NCBI GenBank assembly: GCA_033763835.1
Contig: JANRJS010000026.1
Span: 113,940 to 177,939, forward strand
Direction: 5' to 3'
From: JAPKYZ01 sp033763835
GTDB taxonomy: Bacteria; Acidobacteriota; Terriglobia; Bryobacterales; Bryobacteraceae
DNA length: 64,000 nt
Under the pieces are notes generated by a model. The model saw only the letters and a program-made list of their open reading frames with translations, was not told where the DNA came from and searched no databases. Below, piece after piece: positions 43,413 to 51,358 of this stretch; the stretch's first letter is position 1; every line of letters starts with the position of its first letter. The position numbers and the translations under genes were made by a program.

Positions 43413-43704
43413 GGTCGATGACGAGGTCGTCGCCTTCCACGGCGACTTCGTAGGTTTTCAAGAAACGGTCCGGAAAGCCGTGCACTTCGCCGGTAACGCA
43501 ATCGAACTCCCAGGCGTGCCACGGACACACCAGCGTCCGCCCGTGTAGCGCTCCCTGCGCGAGCGGACCGCCCGAGTGCGGACATGTACCATCGACGGCG
43601 TGCGGGCGGCCGTCCACTAGGCAAAGCGCGATTCGGTCGTCGCCGTACACGTACTCGTCGAGTCCGAACCGCCGCAATCTTGCCAAAGATCCGACGCGCG
43701 TCAT
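43405..43704 (-). CDS. Rieske [2Fe-2S] domain protein (small ferredoxin type)
   Basis: 99 residues from the ATG at 43704, overlapping the M24 peptidase stop as ATGA. The cluster ligands are Cys41 and His43 (CPHSG) and Cys60 and His63 (CPWHAWEFD). A single soluble domain such as this is the electron donor or small subunit of ring-hydroxylating or nitrite-reductase-like systems, or a stand-alone Rieske ferredoxin. No oxygenase is nearby. It is placed between a peptidase and mutM with overlaps on both sides. Confidence 0.88.
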   Translation of the reverse strand: MTRVGSLARLRRFGLDEYVYGDDRIALCLVDGRPHAVDGTCPHSGGPLAQGALHGRTLVCPWHAWEFDCVTGEVHGFPDRFLKTYEVAVEGDDLVIDLA

Positions 43705-45023
43705 CGGACGAGATGAAAGCTCGACTGCCGCCGGTTGATCCATGACATACGGCCGGCCTCGTCGAGCGAAGCGTCCTCTTCCATGCCCACCCACAATTCG
43801 CGCCCGCCCCACTCGGGCACGGGCGTGCGCGCGGAAAGCTCGATCGAGAACCACGTGTTCGGCAACAGAGGAACGTCGCCGCGCCCGGGCACGCCGTCCT
43901 GGCGGTCCCACAAGCCGATCAGGGGACCCGAGCCATGTCCGTGATCGCCAATCGGGTGCGAATAGACGGTGCCCTTGATGCCCGCGGCGCGAATCCGTTG
44001 GAGCGACGCTCGCAGCACGGCGTTGCCCGAAAGGTTGGGCTTCATCTCCTCCATCACGATGTCCTGCATGTGTTGCGCCGTCCGCAGCGCCGCGACGATG
44101 CCCGGCGGAGGCTCGCTCTCGCCGTCCCGCAATACGTAACCCATGTGCTGCGTGTCGGTCTTGAGATTCATGCCGGTGATGCCGACATCGCAATGAAGGA
44201 CGTCGCCGCGTTCGATCACGACGGGCGCTTCTTCCCGCAAACTCGCCGCCGTCGCCACCGGTTCGCCCGCCGGTTTTTGCACGCGCACGGTGGGCTGGAA
44301 CCAAGTGGTGAATCCCGCGCGCCGCATCTCCTCGCGCATCCACCACACGACATCCTGATTGGTGGTCTTGCCCGGCGTTACGACTTCGCGCGAAAACGCC
44401 CGCGCGATCATCCCGTGCACCCAATCCATCATCGGGCGGTAGTAGGCGAGCATGCCCGGCGCGCGCAGGCTAATGTACTCGACCGGAAGATTCTCGGCGC
44501 GCATTAGTTTCTTGCGATTCTCCGCGCCGATGGCCTCTTCGAGTTGTTCCCGCTCGCCGGCCGAGAGTCCGTCGGCGAAGGCGTGCGTGTGCGAGATGTC
44601 GATGGCGATGCGTTTCGGCGAACGTTGGTCGATCAGCTTGCGCAGCGTGGCCCACTGTTGGTCGAGATACAGTTCCTTGTTCGCGTCGTCCGGATCGCGA
44701 TAAACGGTGTAGAGTCCGCCGTTCGAGCCGCCGCCCAACGCCAGCCGCTCGACGCCTTTCTCGGGGCCGCGATCGAAGAACACGTAGATCGTCCGGCGGC
44801 GCGCGGCGAATGTCGTCGGCGAGACCAGCGAGAAGAACACCGGGTCTTCGTTGTACTCGCGCGAAATCACCAGCCACATATCGACGCCATGCCGCCGCAT
44901 GAGCGCGGGCAAATGATTCTCCAGGCGGTAGCGCAGCCAGTCTTGTTGAATCTCGGCTTGCTCGCGCAGAGGAGGTAGCGGGCTTTGCGCGAGTAGCGCC
45001 GCGTAGAGCGCCAAGAAGTTCAT
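43701..45023 (-). CDS. M24 family (Xaa-Pro-type) metallopeptidase
   Basis: 440 residues from the ATG at 45023. A signal-like start (MNFLALYAALLAQ) is followed by a creatinase/prolidase N-terminal domain (LENHLPALMRRHGVDMWLVISREYNE) and the pita-bread catalytic domain: DVLHCDVGITGMNLKTDTQHMGY (metal Asp residues), YSHPIGDHGHGSGP (His), NTWFSIELSA and WVGMEEDA (Glu). It lies 21 bases after the 60-residue propeptide-like gene in the subtilase operon. Confidence 0.87.
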   Translation of the reverse strand: MNFLALYAALLAQSPLPPLREQAEIQQDWLRYRLENHLPALMRRHGVDMWLVISREYNEDPVFFSLVSPTTFAARRRTIYVFFDRGPEKGVERLALGGGSNGGLYTVYRDPDDANKELYLDQQWATLRKLIDQRSPKRIAIDISHTHAFADGLSAGEREQLEEAIGAENRKKLMRAENLPVEYISLRAPGMLAYYRPMMDWVHGMIARAFSREVVTPGKTTNQDVVWWMREEMRRAGFTTWFQPTVRVQKPAGEPVATAASLREEAPVVIERGDVLHCDVGITGMNLKTDTQHMGYVLRDGESEPPPGIVAALRTAQHMQDIVMEEMKPNLSGNAVLRASLQRIRAAGIKGTVYSHPIGDHGHGSGPLIGLWDRQDGVPGRGDVPLLPNTWFSIELSARTPVPEWGGRELWVGMEEDASLDEAGRMSWINRRQSSFHLVR

Positions 45024-45044
45024 GCCCAAAAGTGTAGCCGGAGA

Positions 45045-45227
45045 TCAGTCGATTCTCTGCAACCGTCGCGACACTTCGACGGACTGAACCTTCGGATCCG
45101 CGCGAATCTCGTCGAGCTTGTCGTCGTCGATCGCGGCGGTGAACATCGTCTCGTCGATCCGCGCGCGCACCTTCGCCCCATCGGGAACGTAGTTGTCTTC
45201 GCGTACGCGGACAATGGCGAGAGTCAT
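45045..45227 (-). CDS. Small protein resembling a free subtilase propeptide (I9-like)
   Basis: 60 residues, ATG overlapping the subtilase stop (ATGA), so translation should be coupled. It begins MTLAIVRVREDNYVPDG and ends LDEIRADPKVQSVEVSRRL plus four residues, with no signal peptide. The ending matches the pattern at residues about 91-112 of the adjacent subtilase (IARIEAVRQAPCVISLKPAR then RL): a helix, then a short beta strand ending in basic residues, as in the I9 prodomain that plugs the active site. I infer a stand-alone chaperone or inhibitor. The resemblance is visual, not computed. Confidence 0.6.
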   Translation of the reverse strand: MTLAIVRVREDNYVPDGAKVRARIDETMFTAAIDDDKLDEIRADPKVQSVEVSRRLQRID

Positions 45228-47104
45228 TTCTTCTTCTTTTTCTTTTTAGCCGGTTTGGGAGGGGGCGTGGGCGCCGCTGGTGCCAACGCGATCGCCTTCG
45301 CAACCATCGCGGACGCCGATACGCGGCCTTCTCCGTAACGGGCGTCCCACGGCGCGAGTGGCGGATTGGCACGCGCCGTGGATACCACCGCATCGCGAAT
45401 CTCGGCGTTCGAGAGGATTTTGCCGCGCGCCGCCGCCTCCGAGAGCGCCAGTGCGATGCATCCCGATACGGCCGGAGCCGCCATGCTGGTGCCGCTCTTG
45501 CGGATCGCTTTGTTCTTGGTACGCGACCACGCCGCCATCACGTCGTGGCCAGGAGCCGAGATCTCCGGCTTGTGCCGCCCGTCGCGAGTCGGACCCGCGC
45601 TCGAAAACCAACTCAAAGGCAGTTCTGGCTTGTGCGCGTCGTAGCTGCCGACGACAATCGTCTCGCGGCCGCAAGAAATCGACCCAATCGTGTGCGAGTT
45701 ATCGTGCGGTTCCGGGAATTGCGATTGCCCCGCGTCGTCGCGCTCGATCCAGGCGTGATAGCGGCCATTGATCACCGCGAGGGCGTGCAAGCGGACGGTC
45801 CAGCGGCCCGCGGGCAACCCGCCTTCCAGAAATACGCCGATCGTGTTGTCGCCGTTGTTCGGGTCCGTCTGGCGGTTAGCGACCATGACCACGGTGCGCC
45901 CCGCCGAGGTCAAACCCTTGCTTTCGCCGGGCTGAACATGGAGCAAGCTGCGACCGTTAGGCCCGAGCAATTCCACCGACATACGATCCTGGCCCGAGTA
46001 CCAGATTTCAAGTTCGTTGTCCGTCGAATCGCGGTCCGGCACAAGCCAGCCGATGTCGGCGGACCCGCCCACGGGCACAATGCCCGACGCGTGGATTCCA
46101 TCGGCGAAGGAGTTCGACGCGGCGATCACCACCGACCGGCCCGGCTTCTGCTGGAGGATCCGGTCGAGGCCGATTTCGACCAACGTCGATCCGTCGTGCG
46201 GACCGCCGTTTGTACCCAGACTGACGTTCACCGCGCAGGGCGTCGATCCCGCCTGATCGAAAATCCATTGGATCGCTTCGAGCAGTTGCACGGAGTCGCC
46301 GAACGACTTGCCGACCACTTCCGAACCGGACCACGGAATATCGTCGGAGGCGACTTCGACGAACAGAATGTCCGACTGCGGCGCGACACCCGGCGCTCCC
46401 GTGCCCCGGCCATTGCCCGCCGCGATGTCCATCACGTGCGTGCCGTGGGAGCCTTTCTCGAACGCCGTGTCGCGATCCGGACCGTAGCCGAGCGCCGAAT
46501 ACGGATCGGCCTTCTTCAGCGCCGCGTTGATTTCCGAGCGCGTGAACACACGGCCGAAGCCGAAAGGACTCGACGGCGTGGCGGGGGCGTTCTGATCCCA
46601 AATCGCGAGTAGGCGCGTGGAGCCGTCGGCGTTGCGGAAGTTCTCGTGCGCGAAGTCGCAACCGAAATCGACGACGCCCACGATCGCGTGCTTGCCCCCT
46701 TGCGTCTTGTTCCCGCTGGGTAACGACGCGGCCCCGGTTTCGGTAATCGTCGCGGCGAGCGCGGTGGTCAGGCGGCGCGCGGGTTTCAAGCTGATCACGC
46801 ACGGCGCTTGACGGACGGCCTCAATGCGCGCGATCGGCACACGGCCGGTGACGATGTCGAAACCGGCGGCGCCGTTTCCGGGAATCGCGATACCGGGACG
46901 CACTTCGCTTAACGCGTTCCATTCGGCGGCGCTGGTGACTTTCGCGATCACTACCATTTCGTCGGATCCCGCCGAAGAACTCGAAGGTTTCCGCTGTCCC
47001 TCTTTGCGGCGCATGACTGCGCGCTGCAACCGCGGGTCCATGTCGCTGTAGATATCGAAACTCGCCGGTACTAGTTCGTCGATTGAAATCGGTGTTTCGG
47101 CCAT
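45224..47104 (-). CDS. S8 family subtilisin-like serine protease
   Basis: 626 residues, no signal peptide. Residues about 49-112 look like an I9-type prodomain (VVIAKVTSAAEWNALSEVRP, then IARIEAVRQAPCVIS). The catalytic domain has Asp146 in GVVDFGCD, His220 in GSHGTHV, an oxyanion Asn in AASNS and Ser540 in SGTSMAAPAVSG. An inserted beta-rich domain (about 345-470) lies before the Ser. The C-terminus is PPPKPAKKKKKKK, a poly-lysine tail next to the overlapping start of the propeptide-like gene. Intracellular or non-classically secreted; substrate unknown. Confidence 0.87.
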   Translation of the reverse strand: MAETPISIDELVPASFDIYSDMDPRLQRAVMRRKEGQRKPSSSSAGSDEMVVIAKVTSAAEWNALSEVRPGIAIPGNGAAGFDIVTGRVPIARIEAVRQAPCVISLKPARRLTTALAATITETGAASLPSGNKTQGGKHAIVGVVDFGCDFAHENFRNADGSTRLLAIWDQNAPATPSSPFGFGRVFTRSEINAALKKADPYSALGYGPDRDTAFEKGSHGTHVMDIAAGNGRGTGAPGVAPQSDILFVEVASDDIPWSGSEVVGKSFGDSVQLLEAIQWIFDQAGSTPCAVNVSLGTNGGPHDGSTLVEIGLDRILQQKPGRSVVIAASNSFADGIHASGIVPVGGSADIGWLVPDRDSTDNELEIWYSGQDRMSVELLGPNGRSLLHVQPGESKGLTSAGRTVVMVANRQTDPNNGDNTIGVFLEGGLPAGRWTVRLHALAVINGRYHAWIERDDAGQSQFPEPHDNSHTIGSISCGRETIVVGSYDAHKPELPLSWFSSAGPTRDGRHKPEISAPGHDVMAAWSRTKNKAIRKSGTSMAAPAVSGCIALALSEAAARGKILSNAEIRDAVVSTARANPPLAPWDARYGEGRVSASAMVAKAIALAPAAPTPPPKPAKKKKKKK

Positions 47105-47157
47105 ACCCTATCCCCTGCGGAATGGTGACACGATTCGGGCGAGCGTTTCAGGGTTTT

Positions 47158-47529
47158 TTAGCGGAAACGTTCGATCGCCAAATCGCCCGCCCACAGGATT
47201 GAGTTCTTTAGGTCGCGCGGCGAAGCTAACTCCCAAACAGTCTCGAGTTGCTCGATCGCCCGGCCAATCCCTAGCGTTTGGGAAACGATGACCAAGCCGG
47301 GATGGTCTTGCCGCTGGACGAAGGCGCGAAATTCGGCGCGCATGGTGTTTTGATCGCGTGAAACCAGCACTAAGCCTTGGTCCGCGCACATCGCAAGGAC
47401 GTCCCAATCTTGTGTACCATCGACGATTCGCCCTTGAGCCAGATCGAATCGCGCGCCCGGAATTCTCCGGCGAAAACCCAGCACGATGCCTGGATGTATG
47501 TCGGCATCGGCCTGAAACTCGATCGCCAA
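47158..47529 (-). CDS. DUF5615 PIN-like putative toxin
   Basis: 123 residues from a TTG, 1 base after the DUF433 stop. Acidic residues near the start (FQADADIHP) and the pattern DWDVLAMCADQGLVLVSRDQNTM are the DUF5615 PIN-like fold. Such proteins are proposed RNases and partners of DUF433 antitoxins. No toxicity can be read from sequence. Confidence 0.78.
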   Translation of the reverse strand: MAIEFQADADIHPGIVLGFRRRIPGARFDLAQGRIVDGTQDWDVLAMCADQGLVLVSRDQNTMRAEFRAFVQRQDHPGLVIVSQTLGIGRAIEQLETVWELASPRDLKNSILWAGDLAIERFR

Positions 47530-47530
47530 G

Positions 47531-47851
47531 TTACTTCTTCGCTAGCGCCCGTTCGCGATGAGCTGCAACCCGTTCAAGCCACTCAAGAGGCGTTTTCTTC
47601 ATCGCCTCTCTCTCCATTTCCTCGTCGAACCGGCTTTGCTCGGCGATGTAGCGCTCTACTTCATCCCGGTTGGCGAGCATGAACGTGATCGCCCCATACA
47701 CCTGCTCGAGCGTCAGGAAGCCCGAAAAATCGCTTTGGATTGTTTCGGGAGCGGCTCCGTCGCGGAAGAATGGGTAGTAAATCGCCGCTAGCGAAATCCG
47801 GCTGCCAATGAAGTAGTACCCGCCGTTGCGTTGTTCCAGGTATTCCTTCAT
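47531..47851 (-). CDS. DUF433 family putative antitoxin
   Basis: 106 residues. GYYFIGSRISLAAIYYPFFRDGAAPETIQSDFSGFLTLEQVYGAI is the DUF433 signature, a winged-helix-like DNA-binding domain found as an antitoxin with PIN-like toxins. A charged C-terminal helix follows (AEQSRFDEEMEREAMKKTP). The order antitoxin-toxin with a 1-base gap is typical. TAGAAT ends 6 bases before the ATG, suggesting a leaderless message. Confidence 0.8.
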   Translation of the reverse strand: MKEYLEQRNGGYYFIGSRISLAAIYYPFFRDGAAPETIQSDFSGFLTLEQVYGAITFMLANRDEVERYIAEQSRFDEEMEREAMKKTPLEWLERVAAHRERALAKK

Positions 47852-47857
47852 GACTCG

Positions 47858-47863
47858 ATTCTA
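47858..47863 (-). promoter_or_regulatory. Putative -10 hexamer (TAGAAT) of the DUF433 gene
   Basis: TAGAAT on the - strand ends 6 bases before the DUF433 ATG, so the likely +1 is at or next to the ATG. It overlaps the cstA stop codon. Confidence 0.4.
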
Positions 47864-49939
47864 AACCTCGCCCGGCTTCAGTTTGCTCAGCACAAACGGA
47901 GCCTCTACCACCTTACGCTCGCGTTTGCCCAGAATGATCGACGCCCACAGCCGCACGGAGTCGATCATGATGGTCGCGACCATCAGTAGGAACAGCCCGC
48001 AAACCACCGCGTCCAGTCGTTCGTTGAAAATCAGGCGCTGCGTCTGCGCGAGTTGCTCCGGCGCGATCTTGCCTTCCGCGATCATGCCTTCGAGTTGCGC
48101 GGCGCGCGCCAGGAATCCCAGGCGCGGATAGTCCGAGAAGATCTTCTGCAATCCCGCCGTGAAGCACACCGATAGCAGGAACACCATCGGCGTCACCGTC
48201 ACCCACATGTACTTTGGGCCATGCATCTTAAGGATCACCGTTGTGGCGACGCAGAACCCGATCGTGGCCAGCAATTGGTTCGCGATTCCGAACAGCGGCC
48301 ATAACGTGTTTACGCCGCCTAGCGGATCGAGCACCCCTTGATAGAGGAAGTAGCCCCAAGCCAGTACGACGATGGCGCTCGTCGCGAGGACGCCGGGCAT
48401 CCATCCCGTGCGCCCGATCGGTTTCCAGACATGGCCCAGCAGGTCTTGCAGCATGAACCGGCCCACGCGCGTACCGGCGTCGATCACGGTCAAAATAAAC
48501 AGGGCCTCGAACATGATGGCGAAGTGGTACCAGAACCCCAGAATCGACTTCGCCGCGCCGCTCGACGCAAGCCCCGTCGCGAAGATATGCGCCATGCCGA
48601 GCGCAAGCGATGGAGCGCCACCGGTCCGCGCGAACAGCGTCTTCTCGCCGACGTCCGCCGCCATCTGGTTCATCTCCGCCGCGCTCACCGTGTATCCCCA
48701 ACTCGAAATCGTTGCCGCCGCCGCATCGGGAGTCGCGCCCACAATGCCGGCGGGGGCATTCACCGCGAAGTACACTCCGGGATTCATCGCCGTCGCGGCG
48801 ATCAACGCCAGAATGGCCACAACACCTTCGATCAACATCGCGCCATAGGCTAGCGGCAAGGCATGCGTTTCTTTCGCGATGATCTTCGGCGTAACGCCGC
48901 TCGAAATCAGCGCGTGGAAGCCGGAGATGGCTCCGCAGCCGATCGTGATGAACACGAACGGAAACACCGTGCCCGCGAAAATCGGACCCGTGCCATTCGT
49001 GAACTGCGTGAGCGCGGGCATTTGCAGATCGGGGCGAACCCACAGCACGCCAATCGCGAGCAGCGCCGCCACGCCCAGCTTCACCATCGTCGAAATGTAG
49101 TCCCGCGGTGCGAGCAGCAGCCAAACGGGTAGTGCGCTCGCCGCGAACCCGTAGGCGATCATCAGAATCGCGAGCGTCGGCCCGTCGAACGTGAACATGG
49201 GCGCTAACGTGGGATGGTTCGCCACCCACTCGCCGCCGAAGATGCTGGCGATAATCAGCGCGAAGCCGATCATCGACACTTCGGCCACCTTACCCGGCCG
49301 CAGGAATCGCAGGTACAGCCCCATGAACAATGCCACCGGCATGGTCATCGCGATAGTGAAAGTCCCCCACGGGCTGCCCTTGAGCGCGTTAACAACTACC
49401 AGCGCCACCACCGCGAGCAACACGATCATGATGAGGAGTACGGTAAGCAGCGCCGTAAATCCGCCCACCGGCCCGATCTCTTCCTTCGCCATCTGCCCCA
49501 GCGATTTTCCGTCGCGCCGCATCGAGCAGAACAGCACCGTCAGGTCGTGCACCGCGCCGCCTAACGCGCAACCGAGCACGATCCACAGCGTTCCCGGTAG
49601 AAATCCGAACTGCGCCGCGAGCGTCGGCCCTACCAGCGGCCCCGGTCCGGCGATGGCTGCGAAGTGGTGCCCGAGCACGATCCATTTATTGGTCGGCTCG
49701 AAATCGTGCCCGTCGCGCAGGCGCTCCGCGGGCGTAGCGCGTTGGTCGTTCAAGGCGAGAATCTTCGCCGCGATCCACGCTCCGTAGAAGCGATAGCTCA
49801 CCGAGAAGATGCAGACCGCCGCAATTACTAGCCACACCGAGTTGATCGTCTCGCCCCGATAAACGGCGATGCCGCCCAACGCGGCCGCGCCGAAGAGGGC
49901 CACGGCAATCCACAACGCGATTCGCAACGCTTTTCCCAT
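47861..49939 (-). CDS. cstA: Carbon starvation protein CstA
   Basis: 692 residues with many membrane helices. The CstA signatures GHHFAAIAGPGPLVGPTLAAQFGFLPG and HDLTVLFCSMRRDGKSLG lie in the first third, and FALIIASIFGGEWVA and the GCGAISGFHALISSGVTPK motif in the middle. It is a peptide/pyruvate transporter induced by carbon starvation in enterobacteria. It is followed on the same strand by the DUF433/DUF5615 pair. TAGCAT ends 6 bases before the ATG and overlaps the -10 of the divergent MBL gene. Confidence 0.93.
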   Translation of the reverse strand: MGKALRIALWIAVALFGAAALGGIAVYRGETINSVWLVIAAVCIFSVSYRFYGAWIAAKILALNDQRATPAERLRDGHDFEPTNKWIVLGHHFAAIAGPGPLVGPTLAAQFGFLPGTLWIVLGCALGGAVHDLTVLFCSMRRDGKSLGQMAKEEIGPVGGFTALLTVLLIMIVLLAVVALVVVNALKGSPWGTFTIAMTMPVALFMGLYLRFLRPGKVAEVSMIGFALIIASIFGGEWVANHPTLAPMFTFDGPTLAILMIAYGFAASALPVWLLLAPRDYISTMVKLGVAALLAIGVLWVRPDLQMPALTQFTNGTGPIFAGTVFPFVFITIGCGAISGFHALISSGVTPKIIAKETHALPLAYGAMLIEGVVAILALIAATAMNPGVYFAVNAPAGIVGATPDAAAATISSWGYTVSAAEMNQMAADVGEKTLFARTGGAPSLALGMAHIFATGLASSGAAKSILGFWYHFAIMFEALFILTVIDAGTRVGRFMLQDLLGHVWKPIGRTGWMPGVLATSAIVVLAWGYFLYQGVLDPLGGVNTLWPLFGIANQLLATIGFCVATTVILKMHGPKYMWVTVTPMVFLLSVCFTAGLQKIFSDYPRLGFLARAAQLEGMIAEGKIAPEQLAQTQRLIFNERLDAVVCGLFLLMVATIMIDSVRLWASIILGKRERKVVEAPFVLSKLKPGEV

Positions 49940-49944
49940 CCTTG

Positions 49945-49951
49945 TATGCTA
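49945..49951. promoter_or_regulatory. Overlapping -10 hexamers of the divergent cstA and MBL genes
   Basis: TATGCT (+) ends 9 bases before the MBL ATG and TAGCAT (-) ends 6 bases before the cstA ATG. The two share five bases in a 20-base divergent gap, so expression from one side may exclude the other. Confidence 0.4.
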
Positions 49952-49959
49952 ATTGACCT

Positions 49960-51102
49960 ATGAACATCCCTTCGCGCCGAGGTTTCGTTCGAAAGCTTTT
50001 CGGAGGGCTCTGGACGGGGGCGGCGCTACTCGAACAATCGATTTTCCGCGCGAACGTCGCCCGCGCGCAAGCGCAGACCACGCCGGGACTGCCCGAGTTG
50101 TTCGACATCGAGAAGGTCGCCGAAGGAGTTTACGCGGCCATCGCCAAGCCGCTGCCGCTGCTCAACTGCAACGCGGCGATTTTCGAGCAAGAAAAAGACT
50201 TGCTGATGTTCGACGCGCATTCGCGCCCGTCCGCGGTGGTCTCGCTGGTGTCCCAACTGCGGCGAATTACGAAGAAGCCCGTGCGCTATATCGTCAACTC
50301 GCACTTTCACTGGGATCACTCGCAGGGCACGCCGGCTTACCGATCGATCGCACCGAACGCGCAGGTGATTACGTCGGTGGCGACGCGCGACCTGCTGTCT
50401 AACGAAGCTCCGAAGCGCGTGAAACAGTCCGTCGAAAATGCGCTCGAACAACTGCCTGCGCATCGCAAGCGCCTGGAGGCCGCGAAGACTCCACAAGAGA
50501 GAACGTACTGGCAACTGATGGTGCGCGATACGGAGGCCTACGCGACCGAGATGAAGAGTTACGCGCCAGAACTCCCCAACATCACGTTCGAACGCGATTT
50601 GATCCTTCACGATAAGGCGCACGATCTGCACCTCGCGTGGCGGGGCAAAGGGCACACGGCGGGGGATGTCGTGGTCTACTGCCCGCAAAAAAGGGTGATC
50701 GCCACCGGGGACTTGATGCATGGGTTCGCTCCGTTTATCGGCGACGCCTACCCGTCGCTATGGCCCGACACTTTGCGGGAGCTCACGAAGTTTCCGTTCG
50801 AACATTTGATCGGCGGGCACGGCGCGGTGCAGCATACGCGGGAGCGAGTGTCGCAAAAAGCGGCTTACATCGAGGAACTGACCAACGCCGTGAGGGCGGG
50901 AAAGACTCGCGGACAAACTTCGGCGCAGTTGCAAAACGCAATCGCCCCCGCCGGCCTGAAATCGCTCGATCGGTACGGCGGATTTCTGATGGACTCGCTA
51001 TCCAAGTACTTGCTGCAGGCACCCGGCGCGAGCCGCGAATCGATTCTCGAAGGCGCGGTGCGCGGGAATATCGCCGATATTTACAAGCGGCTCGACGCGT
51101 AA
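49960..51102 (+). CDS. MBL-fold metallo-hydrolase, exported
   Basis: 380 residues with a Tat-like leader (PSRRGFVRKLFGGLWTGAALL). The metal ligands are complete: NSHFHWDHSQG, RGKGHTAGDVVVY, IATGDLMHG and IGGHGAVQHT. The two-metal metallo-beta-lactamase fold is sure; the reaction (lactonase, glyoxalase II-like, quinoprotein relay) is not. A long helical insertion (ALEQLPAHRKRLEAAKTP) lies between the first and second motifs. Confidence 0.87.
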   Translation: MNIPSRRGFVRKLFGGLWTGAALLEQSIFRANVARAQAQTTPGLPELFDIEKVAEGVYAAIAKPLPLLNCNAAIFEQEKDLLMFDAHSRPSAVVSLVSQLRRITKKPVRYIVNSHFHWDHSQGTPAYRSIAPNAQVITSVATRDLLSNEAPKRVKQSVENALEQLPAHRKRLEAAKTPQERTYWQLMVRDTEAYATEMKSYAPELPNITFERDLILHDKAHDLHLAWRGKGHTAGDVVVYCPQKRVIATGDLMHGFAPFIGDAYPSLWPDTLRELTKFPFEHLIGGHGAVQHTRERVSQKAAYIEELTNAVRAGKTRGQTSAQLQNAIAPAGLKSLDRYGGFLMDSLSKYLLQAPGASRESILEGAVRGNIADIYKRLDA

Positions 51103-51117
51103 TGTAACGCTTCCGGG

Positions 51118-51123
51118 TAAAAT
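51118..51123 (+). promoter_or_regulatory. Putative -10 hexamer (TAAAAT) of the 71-residue gene
   Basis: TAAAAT ends 6 bases before the ATG at 51130 in an otherwise GC-rich gap of 27 bases. Member of the recurring TANNNT group. Confidence 0.4.
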
Positions 51124-51129
51124 GCGCGC

Positions 51130-51345
51130 ATGAGTCCGGTACTGAAGGAGCTATTGGAACTGCGCGACCGGCATCCGAATGCGCGCGACCAGGAAAAGCT
51201 AATTCTCAAGATGGCGATCTGTCTTATGGACAACATCGACGATCCCTGGGTAGAGCGCGAGCGGCTGGTTAGTTTCACCTTTGAGGAGTACGAGAAAGTA
51301 CCCGGCCGCTGGGAGTTGATTCACGGCCAGTTAAGCGACTACTAA
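51130..51345 (+). CDS. Small protein ending in a truncated Uma2-like motif
   Basis: 71 residues. After a helical, charged start (VLKELLELRDRHPNARDQEK) and a DNIDDPW segment, the last 20 residues (FTFEEYEKVPGRWELIHGQL) match the first structural unit of Uma2 proteins, which normally continues for about 150 residues. Here it stops in SDY. A -10-like TAAAAT lies upstream. It may be a truncated Uma2 gene still expressed, or a small domain protein in its own right. Confidence 0.6.
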   Translation: MSPVLKELLELRDRHPNARDQEKLILKMAICLMDNIDDPWVERERLVSFTFEEYEKVPGRWELIHGQLSDY

Positions 51346-51358
51346 CCGCCGAACGCGA

